Assembly: GCA_902495245.1 (NCBI GenBank)
Contig: CABUWI010000001.1
Span: forward strand, 310,001-374,000
DNA: 64,000 nt
Origin: an uncultured Porphyromonadaceae bacterium
GTDB lineage: Bacteria > Bacteroidota > Bacteroidia > Bacteroidales > Muribaculaceae
Direction of reading: 5' to 3'
In this document: positions 53,655-60,637 of the stretch, in pieces
How the letters are laid out: each line of letters opens with the position of its first letter
How positions within the stretch are numbered: position 1 is the first letter of the stretch
Translations under genes and position numbers: made by a program
The notes under the pieces: generated by a model
Told to the model about the DNA's origin: nothing
The model's input: the letters and a program-made list of their open reading frames with translations, nothing else
The model's database searches: none

Positions 53655-54632
53655 TTAACCAATGCTATCTCTCATCTTCTGCACGAAGTTGAACAGTAAA
53701 CGTGCCGTCCGCAAATGTCCCGCTAAAGCCAGACGCAGACAAATACCGGTCAGTTTTCCGACCGGCGCAATTTTTATCCTATTCCGTAACGATGCAAATC
53801 TATGTTTGAATTCCGCCGAACACACTGACACATACTTGAGTATTCGCGCAGCGTTCATCGTGTCGAATTTAAGCCGCGCAAGTTCAGCGCTTTCAGGTCT
53901 ATCGGCCAACAAACTCAAAACGCGCTGATTCATCAACCGCTCCTCCCGCTCAATCTTCTCTGAATAAGCAGACGAAAGCGACCCTCCCGTCGCACTCCAG
54001 GCGTAATTATAAAATGCCTCCGGCAAATAGGTAATCTTCAATGGCTGATTTAACAGTTCAGTATTGAACGTCAGGTCCTCACAAAAAGAATAATCCTCCG
54101 GAAATCTTATATTAGCTTTTCTGATAACCTCCAGCTTCACTAACTTATTCCATACGCATCCGTGAAGATTCCGAAACAGCTGCCTCTGCACCGACTCCGC
54201 GTCCAACACCTCCGGCCTCTGCGCAAAATATTGTTTACGCCCCGACTTGGGATTCACCTGATAAAAATCGCAGATTACCATGTCAGCATCATCGGCCTTG
54301 GCCTTTTTATAAAGCCGTTCCAGCATGTTGATTTCTACCCAATCGTCCGGGTCGGCGTGAATAACATATTCCCCGGTCGCCGCGTCAAGCCCGTCTTGTC
54401 GCGACACGCTCACACCACGATTCTCGGTGTGCCGGATAATCTTTACTTGCCCCTTACGTTGCGGAAACTCAGCCAAAACGCGCTTCAAAACCTCAATAGA
54501 CCTATCAGGCGAACAATCGTCAACAAAAATATACTCCACCTCCTCCAATGTCTGTACAAAAAGCGACCGCGCACACCGTTCAATCCATTGCTCGACCTTA
54601 TAGACCGGAATTATTACGCTGACTTTTAGCAT
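53655..54632 (-). CDS. Family 2 glycosyltransferase
   Basis: 325 residues. VSVIIPVYKVEQWIERCARSL at the start, VDDCSPDRS, and metal-binding HADPDDWVE. C-terminal Arg/Lys-rich amphipathic segments suggest membrane association. It overlaps the upstream GT2 gene by 7 bp and is related to it in layout. Donor and acceptor unknown. Confidence 0.9.
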   Translation of the reverse strand: MLKVSVIIPVYKVEQWIERCARSLFVQTLEEVEYIFVDDCSPDRSIEVLKRVLAEFPQRKGQVKIIRHTENRGVSVSRQDGLDAATGEYVIHADPDDWVEINMLERLYKKAKADDADMVICDFYQVNPKSGRKQYFAQRPEVLDAESVQRQLFRNLHGCVWNKLVKLEVIRKANIRFPEDYSFCEDLTFNTELLNQPLKITYLPEAFYNYAWSATGGSLSSAYSEKIEREERLMNQRVLSLLADRPESAELARLKFDTMNAARILKYVSVCSAEFKHRFASLRNRIKIAPVGKLTGICLRLALAGHLRTARLLFNFVQKMRDSIG

Positions 54633-55603
54633 ACTCTAAATCTCATCGCTAAATAATACAGAGGCCGGATAGCATATAATATTTTACGCAAGCTACGTTT
54701 AACCGAAAGATTGGTTCGGCCCAATCGAAATACGCCAAGTTGCGAATAACCTTTATAGAGTCTGCATTTTTCGTTCCACGGAATCTCAGACAATAATAAT
54801 GAAGTTAAAGCCATATAACAATAGCCGTTATAAGTCCGTATTGCCTGCTCTTTGAATGCATCGGCCTTTAGGCTCGTCAACCATTGTTTTAATGCTTTAA
54901 GTTCAACCTCCCAGCTTTGATTATACCGAATTTTTTGAACCATAGACCGTGTTGTTGAAATAGTTCCGGTTTCTTTGACATCATAAAAATACACAACGGT
55001 ATCAGTAAAACCCATGCGCTTTGTCCGTTCGTAAAGACGTAACATAAACGCATAATCTTCATGCAATACTCCCTCGGTAAATCGCAACTCATCGCCGTAA
55101 ATGTCTCGACGCACAATGTGCATACACGCCGATATTACCATATCATACTCTCTCAAGTACGTCGCACCATCAATCACACAATAATTATCCGGACGATGTT
55201 TTTCTGTTATTTTGTCAGTGATTTGACCGTTTATTATATTTCTTAATCCATATCCGAGAAAATCCAGATTTTCGCGCTCCATACGTTCAACAAGGCCAGC
55301 CAATGCACTCTCAGCAATATAATCGTCCGAATCAAGGAACATTACATATTTGCCCTGCGCATGGTCCATTCCGCAATTACGCGCCGAACTCAAACCTCCA
55401 TTTTCCTTTCTGATAACGCGAATAAACGGAAACCTCAGCGCATACTCCTGTGCAATCCTGTTGCTGCCGTCCTTGCTGCCGTCATCTATCACCAATACCT
55501 CCAATTCGTCATCATTAAACCCTTGACGGCAAATCGAGTCCAGACACCGGCCGAGATATCGCTCGACATTATAAACTGGAATAATAATCGTCAGTTTAAT
55601 CAT
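54626..55603 (-). CDS. Family 2 glycosyltransferase
   Basis: 325 residues from ATG 55603 (GTG two codons upstream in frame). Motifs LTIIIPVYNVERYLGRCLDSI, VIDDGSKDGSN and DXD in FLDSDDYIAES. Low-GC codon use compared with flanking chromosome, typical of exchanged capsule genes. Fifth glycosyltransferase-type gene from the 3' end of the operon, counting both families. Confidence 0.9.
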   Translation of the reverse strand: MIKLTIIIPVYNVERYLGRCLDSICRQGFNDDELEVLVIDDGSKDGSNRIAQEYALRFPFIRVIRKENGGLSSARNCGMDHAQGKYVMFLDSDDYIAESALAGLVERMERENLDFLGYGLRNIINGQITDKITEKHRPDNYCVIDGATYLREYDMVISACMHIVRRDIYGDELRFTEGVLHEDYAFMLRLYERTKRMGFTDTVVYFYDVKETGTISTTRSMVQKIRYNQSWEVELKALKQWLTSLKADAFKEQAIRTYNGYCYMALTSLLLSEIPWNEKCRLYKGYSQLGVFRLGRTNLSVKRSLRKILYAIRPLYYLAMRFRVC

Positions 55604-55628
55604 AATCACGAATGGATTTTGGACATAC

Positions 55629-56360
55629 TTATGAACGAACTAACAAATTTCTTGTAAAAGATTTCATGGCTACGAGCGAATCAACTAACCACGACAAACG
55701 GCACCTCCTCAACTTATTGAGCACTTTGTACTTACCGGACATCCAACTGCCACTGAAATGGTGAATGCAGAGTGAATTTACCGTCAAGTGAATTTTGCCC
55801 GTTTCCAATGACTTCGGACAAAGATAATCTGCCGGAAGCAACGTAAAGCCGTCAACGGTCTGCATCTTTCCGTTCGGAACGAATCCGTGTCTCAAACAGG
55901 CATTAGTAATGCGAATAACATTAGTCGTCGTATCCTGTGAACCGTCGGGCTTTATGAAATGTGCCTCCTCGTACTCATCGAGCAACTCCTTGAACAGCGG
56001 GAAGCCCTCCCGACAGGCCATCAGGCCTGTCTGGATTCGAGTCTTCGCCTCGAATCCAGACACAGCCTCAAACTCCAGCAGGGAGTCAAGAGGTTTGAGC
56101 ACCTCAACATCAGTGTCCATATATATGCCGCCATAGGTATACATGGCCCAAAGCCTCACAACGTCCGTAACAAACGCGAACCTACGCGCATCGTAAGCCT
56201 CACGGACATATGCATACCTATCAAGGTCAAAATTATCTTCGTTCCACTCAATTATCTCATACTCCGGAAGATATTTCTTCCACGACTCAATGCACTTAAC
56301 GGCCAGTTCCGGTTTCTCGCCTCGTCCGAACCAGCAATAATGAATTTTCTTAGGTATCAT
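55629..56360 (-). CDS. Family 32-type glycosyltransferase (DXD protein)
   Basis: 243 residues. IPKKIHYCWFGRGEKP at the N-terminus and TYGGIYMDTDVEVLKPL with the DXD motif identify the Och1/TcdA-like GT32 group common in capsule loci. The C-terminus has IHHFSGSW, a conserved His region. It overlaps the upstream GT4 gene by 4 bp. Probably adds hexose to the lipid-linked repeat unit; specificity unknown. Confidence 0.9.
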   Translation of the reverse strand: MIPKKIHYCWFGRGEKPELAVKCIESWKKYLPEYEIIEWNEDNFDLDRYAYVREAYDARRFAFVTDVVRLWAMYTYGGIYMDTDVEVLKPLDSLLEFEAVSGFEAKTRIQTGLMACREGFPLFKELLDEYEEAHFIKPDGSQDTTTNVIRITNACLRHGFVPNGKMQTVDGFTLLPADYLCPKSLETGKIHLTVNSLCIHHFSGSWMSGKYKVLNKLRRCRLSWLVDSLVAMKSFTRNLLVRS

Positions 56361-57454
56361 TGCAATACATCTTTATATACTTGCAAAACTTCTTCGCCCC
56401 AAATGGAAATATCAAACTTTTCAATCACCTGGTTGCGAAAACTTTCAGTCATCGCTTTCCGCCGTTCAGGCTCCATTTCAAGAACTTCGACAATTTTGTC
56501 GCGCAGTGCTTCCACAGTCAACGGCACTCGGATAAAATCCTCGCCATCAAAACCGTGGACCATCGATTCTATATCCGACTTAATTACCGAGCAACCACAA
56601 TAAGCGGCCTCGTCAATAGATGTACAGAAGCCTTCGTTTCGCGATGGAGAAAGAAATATTTGAGCATTTCTATAATAATCTCCCACACACTCCGTAGGCT
56701 TGGAATATTTGACCCATGCCGGTTCATAACCAAGAGTATGTTTCACGTCAGCCATCAAACTTTCTAAATTATGGCTGACAATGTTCAGAACGATATTATA
56801 TTTTTCAGCTATCGGCTCTATTGCCCTGAGAGCTAAATCGCAACCTTTAGTATAAAAAAATGTACCAAAAATCAACAAATTGTTTTTCGTTGGATCAAAC
56901 GGCTGAACTTCTTTTGACACATCAAGCCGAGAAAAATCAATTCGATTTGTGATATAAGTACACATTTTAGCCGGAACACCTCCCGAAATTAGTGAGTCTC
57001 GGCTTGCCTGCGAACAACCGACAAGCTTGTCAATAGCGAGTCTAATAGTCAATAGATGAGCCACTTGTTTCCACCTACTTGGCGAGCGTGTATAAAAAAA
57101 GTGATAGTGGTCAACAATTTTCGTATGCGTAAACATACCGGCAAGTGCAAGCGGGTATTGATCAAAGTAATGCGCATGAAGAACGTCCACATTCTCTTTA
57201 CGGCATATTTTATAAATTTCCTTTGCCGCTGCAAAAAACGGCTTAACAGTAATAAAATACACCTTATATTGACGTTGCAACTCAATTATCCATTCTAAAT
57301 CAGCTCGTCCCTTTGGCAATATATAAATCGTTTCAAGTTGAACATTATTATTGCGGGCAGCTAATTCTATTGACTTAAGCGAACAAATAAAATTGCCGCT
57401 ATAAGCGCTTAACAAGTTACACGCTTGCGCTACTTTTATCTTTTTCATAGACAT
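56357..57454 (-). CDS. Family 4 glycosyltransferase (EpsF-like)
   Basis: 365 residues, GT-B fold. N-terminal half has HAHYFDQYPLALAGMF; the C-terminal donor site is FLSPSRNEGFCTSIDEAAYCGCSVIKSD (EX7E variant). Similar to capsule enzymes of the EpsF group. It starts 38 bp after the flippase gene, the largest gap within the operon apart from that before wzx. Two in-frame Met near the start (residues 1 and 3) are both possible. Confidence 0.9.
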   Translation of the reverse strand: MSMKKIKVAQACNLLSAYSGNFICSLKSIELAARNNNVQLETIYILPKGRADLEWIIELQRQYKVYFITVKPFFAAAKEIYKICRKENVDVLHAHYFDQYPLALAGMFTHTKIVDHYHFFYTRSPSRWKQVAHLLTIRLAIDKLVGCSQASRDSLISGGVPAKMCTYITNRIDFSRLDVSKEVQPFDPTKNNLLIFGTFFYTKGCDLALRAIEPIAEKYNIVLNIVSHNLESLMADVKHTLGYEPAWVKYSKPTECVGDYYRNAQIFLSPSRNEGFCTSIDEAAYCGCSVIKSDIESMVHGFDGEDFIRVPLTVEALRDKIVEVLEMEPERRKAMTESFRNQVIEKFDISIWGEEVLQVYKDVLQ

Positions 57455-57492
57455 GATTAGAACTATTACTACGCTATTATTAGCTAACTTTT

Positions 57493-59025
57493 TTAATTAA
57501 ATCTGTGCCATATCTTTGCCGATATACGTTTAATTGGCGCCCCTATAAGTTTCCGTTCATACACGTTCATGCTGAAAAACCACAGAATCGGAGCATAAAC
57601 AACAATAAACGTAAATATTGCCAAAGCCAGTTGTCCCCACGTATGTATGGCAACATATGACATTAGCAACATAAACAGTGCAGTCAACAAGGCAGGCATC
57701 AGCAGCATTTTCCCGATTTCACGCCAGAAGCTCACAATGTCAATACGCTGACCCAAGGCGTAATATATGTTTATAATCAATCCTTGACCAAGAAGCAGGC
57801 CTCCACCGATTGCCGCTGCTACGCCTATGCTACCGAAAGTTTTGGCCACTAAAATCTGTCCGCCGAGACTTACAAAAGAAATTGCCAAATATACTAAGCA
57901 ACAGAATTTCATCTGGTTACGAGCCTGCATTATCACCATGCCGGTGTTTTGAATAGATGGCACAAAAAGACCCACAAAGAAAATCAACGCTATGATATAT
58001 GACTGTGAATATCCCTCTCCGGCCCATAATTCAATAAATATCCGGCCAAACACTATAAATCCACTTAGAATCAACGACATCATAATGCACTGAATCCTAC
58101 CCGTACGAATAAACACATCGCTAATCTCTTTGTATGATGAATTAAGTGCCACCATAGTCGTAATTCTTGGCAACAATAAACTTGCAATCGCTGTCGAGAA
58201 TGACAGATACATGTTCTGCAAAGTTATTGCAACTGAAAAAACGGCTACAGCAGCAGTCCCGACCAGAGAACCGAGCACAAACTGCCCCGTACTCCAGTAT
58301 ATTTTGGTCATAATGCCGTCAAGAAAAAGCCAGAACGAATAAACGCTGATTTCCTTAATCAGGTTCCAGTTGAAGTTCGAGAACCAGACCTTTATTCGGA
58401 TTTTATAGTGCGCATAACAATAGTTTATCAGTAGATATGCGATATTAAAGGACGTATGCACAACAACCATTGCAACGGCTTTATATCCCAGAAACAGCAC
58501 AAGGACAATCACCGCAGTCGAGAGCAGCAACCGCGCCATGGTCAGCACTCTTTGGAACACGAAATCCTCATAGGCCGTGATTATAGAGCCAAACATGCTG
58601 AACGGAAAGGTTATAGCAACATTGACTACCAACAGCAGCATCATTATTCGCGCTTGACTCAGCTCCGTCTCCGTCATAGTCCGGTCAAACATCGCATCAA
58701 CGTTAAAATATAACGCCAGTCCGGCAATGAACGCCAGTGCCCCCAGAACGAGATAGACAACGAAGAACATGCCGAACATCTCCCATTGTTCCTTCTGCTT
58801 CCCTTCCGCCCTGAATTTAGCCGTATATCTTACGACTGCCGAGCCGAATCCGAAATCGAACAAGGTGAGATAACTGATTACCGACGCCACAAGCGAATAA
58901 AGGCCATATTCGTTCTTGCCCAACATGCCCAACATATAAGGCGTGTAGAGCAAACCCAACGCCGCATTCAGCGCAATGTTGACATAATTAAGAACTGCTC
59001 CGGCCTTGATTTGGTTAACAGCCAT
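57493..59025 (-). CDS. wzx: Wzx-type polysaccharide flippase
   Basis: 510 residues with about 14 membrane helices. N-terminus QIKAGAVLNYVNIALNAALGLLYTPYMLGMLG and the LFDFGFGSAVVRYTAKFRAEGK segment are typical of MOP-superfamily Wzx proteins. It flips undecaprenyl-linked repeat units to the periplasm, where the EpsG-like polymerase would act. First sugar-machinery gene after the two regulatory-type genes. Confidence 0.93.
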   Translation of the reverse strand: MAVNQIKAGAVLNYVNIALNAALGLLYTPYMLGMLGKNEYGLYSLVASVISYLTLFDFGFGSAVVRYTAKFRAEGKQKEQWEMFGMFFVVYLVLGALAFIAGLALYFNVDAMFDRTMTETELSQARIMMLLLVVNVAITFPFSMFGSIITAYEDFVFQRVLTMARLLLSTAVIVLVLFLGYKAVAMVVVHTSFNIAYLLINYCYAHYKIRIKVWFSNFNWNLIKEISVYSFWLFLDGIMTKIYWSTGQFVLGSLVGTAAVAVFSVAITLQNMYLSFSTAIASLLLPRITTMVALNSSYKEISDVFIRTGRIQCIMMSLILSGFIVFGRIFIELWAGEGYSQSYIIALIFFVGLFVPSIQNTGMVIMQARNQMKFCCLVYLAISFVSLGGQILVAKTFGSIGVAAAIGGGLLLGQGLIINIYYALGQRIDIVSFWREIGKMLLMPALLTALFMLLMSYVAIHTWGQLALAIFTFIVVYAPILWFFSMNVYERKLIGAPIKRISAKIWHRFN

Positions 59026-59069
59026 AAATCAACGGAAATATCGGTGGTGATGAATAAAGGCTTTAGTGG

Positions 59070-59705
59070 TTAGGCGGGTTGGGGGGTGAGGGCGAGGGTG
59101 TGGCGGAGGGTGGCGAGGCGGGAGGGGATGAGGTGGGACGCGGCGTCGTGGAGGAAGAGGTTGAGGTCGGCGAGGAGCTGCGGGGTGGCGTCGGCGGTGA
59201 GGTCGGCGAGGAGGGGGAGGCAGCGGTCGAGGACCGTCTGCTTGAATTGCTGCTGGTCGGGCTCGAAAGCCCAGAGGTCTTCGCTGAGCAAGATGCCGGC
59301 TTGCTGAATCAGGTCGTGGGGCGAGTCAAACTCTACCCTATTCTTGAAGTTGTTGTAGTAGCGTTCAAGGCGCAGGCTGCACCAGGTCAGCGGTTTGCCG
59401 AACCATTCGGCTGAGCCGCGCCGCAGCTGCCGCCCGATTGCGCGATAGAGCAGATATTCGTCAGCATCGGCGGCATGGAGCGCCCTGCGCACGGTGCGCT
59501 CTACGACGTCGTCGGCCGCCGAGCCGTAGACCATGCGGTGAATCAAGTCGTAAGCATCGACGAGCTGCAGGGCGTCGGCGGCAGTCATGGCGTCAAGTTG
59601 CTCACTGACTGCGCCCAACCATGCGCGCCCTTCTCTCCTCGCTTCGGGGCATTCGCCTCGGGCAAGCAGCCGGACCGCATCGGTTTTAATGTCAGCCAAA
59701 CACAT
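59070..59705 (-). CDS. Uncharacterised protein following upxY (UpxZ positional analogue)
   Basis: 211 residues, mostly helical, no signal peptide or membrane helix. Rich in Leu, Ala and Arg with conserved-looking segments RLERYYNNFKNRVEF and EDLWAFEPDQQQFKQ. It lies 5 bp after upxY, the place of UpxZ in Bacteroides capsule loci, where UpxZ inhibits UpxY proteins of other loci. Sequence resemblance to UpxZ is not obvious and it is longer than the roughly 160-residue UpxZ, so the role is inference from position. GC-rich, like upxY but unlike the glycosyltransferases. Confidence 0.5.
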   Translation of the reverse strand: MCLADIKTDAVRLLARGECPEARREGRAWLGAVSEQLDAMTAADALQLVDAYDLIHRMVYGSAADDVVERTVRRALHAADADEYLLYRAIGRQLRRGSAEWFGKPLTWCSLRLERYYNNFKNRVEFDSPHDLIQQAGILLSEDLWAFEPDQQQFKQTVLDRCLPLLADLTADATPQLLADLNLFLHDAASHLIPSRLATLRHTLALTPQPA

Positions 59706-59710
59706 ATCTG

Positions 59711-60238
59711 TCAGTCAATCGGTTGGAGCAAGTCGGGGTGGATAAAGGGGAGCATGACCATGCAGACGCCCTCTATCTTGACAATGACGTGTTTATTTTT
59801 CTTTACACGTTGCACGTAGCCTTCGTAACCTTCATATATTCCGCCGGTTACCCTTACATGTTGGTCTTCCTTGAAACCCTCGCGGTTGAAGATGCAGCAT
59901 TGGTCTTCGGCCGTGAGCAGGCGCAACAGGTTGATTGACTGCTCGCTGATTACCTGAACGGCGTTGTCGGCGGGATAGCGGTAAATCCAGAACGGCGCAA
60001 TGAGTTCGGGGTGCTTTCGCGACTGTTCTTCAAGGCGCAGAGCGTGGTTTTTAACGGTCCTGATGAACAAGACGCCGGGAATTACGCGCCTTTTGCAGCT
60101 TTTGCCGCCCGGCAGTTCAACCGTCTCTGTCGGCGAGTAGACTTCGGCACACTGCGGCGCCAACGTCTCTTCGGCGCGCGCCTCGCTGCGGGTTCTGATT
60201 GCGAACCATTGCGGTGTTTCGTTTTCTGTTGCTGTCAT
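59711..60238 (-). CDS. upxY: UpxY-family NusG-like transcription antiterminator
   Basis: 175 residues. NusG N-terminal domain (about 9-110; QWFAIRTRSEARAEETL, PGVLFIRT) and C-terminal KOW domain (about 127-172; DQHVRVTGGIYEGYEGYVQ). UpxY proteins are specialised NusG paralogues that bind RNA polymerase in the 5' leader of their own capsule operon and prevent early termination. First gene of the operon, 140 bp downstream of the inverted repeat of a candidate invertible promoter. This strongly marks the cluster as a regulated surface polysaccharide locus. Confidence 0.93.
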   Translation of the reverse strand: MTATENETPQWFAIRTRSEARAEETLAPQCAEVYSPTETVELPGGKSCKRRVIPGVLFIRTVKNHALRLEEQSRKHPELIAPFWIYRYPADNAVQVISEQSINLLRLLTAEDQCCIFNREGFKEDQHVRVTGGIYEGYEGYVQRVKKNKHVIVKIEGVCMVMLPFIHPDLLQPID

Positions 60239-60377
60239 CTCATTATATACCCTATCCTTTTGTATGACAGCAGATTAACCCTCCGCGGCCACACATCAGT
60301 TCTCAACCGCCCGCCTGCTTTCGCTTCGGGTCTCAGGGACGAGCCTATACAGGAGCTTTCCCGGTGGTCGGTCCTCA
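60239..60377 (-). promoter_or_regulatory. 5' leader of the polysaccharide operon
   Basis: About 140 bp of untranslated leader between the invertible segment and upxY, GC-rich with several short complementary stretches. In Bacteroides, UpxY acts on such leaders. No defined hairpin is asserted. Confidence 0.5.
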
Positions 60378-60395
60378 TCTCTTGGCAAGAGATAA
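60378..60395 (+). repeat. Left inverted repeat of the invertible segment
   Basis: TCTCTTGGCAAGAGATAA. The core TCTCTTG-G-CAAGAGA is itself a near-perfect palindrome with one central base, as expected of a recombinase binding site. Confidence 0.85.
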
Positions 60396-60408
60396 GGCTT
60401 TTGTTTTG

Positions 60409-60416
60409 CAAAGTTA
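60409..60416 (-). promoter_or_regulatory. -7 element of the polysaccharide operon
   Basis: Minus strand TAACTTTG (60416-60409) preceded by TTTTTCG, identical in context to the galK and epimerase promoters. Oriented toward upxY, so the present orientation would be ON. The -33 box is weak (no TTTG at 19-21 nt). Confidence 0.6.
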
Positions 60417-60483
60417 CGAAAAATTCTGTAATTCAGAGCGTTTTGCGGCAGCTTTTTTTGCTTCTTGCCTTTGATGGTGTTGA

Positions 60484-60526
60484 AAGCTAAGGTAGCTGAT
60501 TTAGCTATTATAGCTATAAGTAGCTA
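60484..60526. repeat. Phased AGCT array (five copies)
   Basis: AGCT occurs at 60485, 60494, 60503, 60512 and 60522, i.e. every 9, 9, 9 and 10 bp; the last three copies are palindromic TAGCTA. It lies within the invertible segment, upstream of the promoter in its present orientation. Confidence 0.8.
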
Positions 60527-60541
60527 ACTGTCAGCCGAGTT

Positions 60542-60559
60542 TTATCTCTTGCCAAGAGA
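60542..60559 (-). repeat. Right inverted repeat of the invertible segment
   Basis: Plus strand TTATCTCTTGCCAAGAGA, the exact reverse complement of the left copy over 18 bp; bases beyond diverge. Confidence 0.85.
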
Positions 60560-60597
60560 ATTTGCGGTTGCGGCGCGGGTATGTGATTTTTTTTGCG

Positions 60598-60605
60598 TAA
60601 TTTCG
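60598..60605 (+). promoter_or_regulatory. Weak -7-like element before DUF4091 gene
   Basis: TAATTTCG (one mismatch to TAnnTTTG) preceded by TTTTTTTTGCG, the extended form seen at dnaN and bamD promoters. 32 bp upstream of the ATG. Confidence 0.4.
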
Positions 60606-60637
60606 CAGAAAATATAAACCGACCGCATTTTTTACTC

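Larger units (their letters stand above)
60378..60559. mobile_element. Candidate invertible promoter segment
   Basis: 182 bp bounded by exact 18-bp inverted repeats (TCTCTTGGCAAGAGATAA at 60378-60395 and its reverse complement at 60542-60559), with 146 bp between them. It contains a minus-strand consensus -7 element and a phased AGCT array. The layout matches phase-variable capsule promoters of Bacteroides. The recombinase is not in the window. Confidence 0.65.

Noticed and set aside
60377..60393. ATCTCTTGGCAAGAGAT read as a simple local palindrome or terminator
   Set aside because: The loop would be a single base, and an exact inverted partner exists at 60542-60559, so the paired-repeat interpretation fits better.
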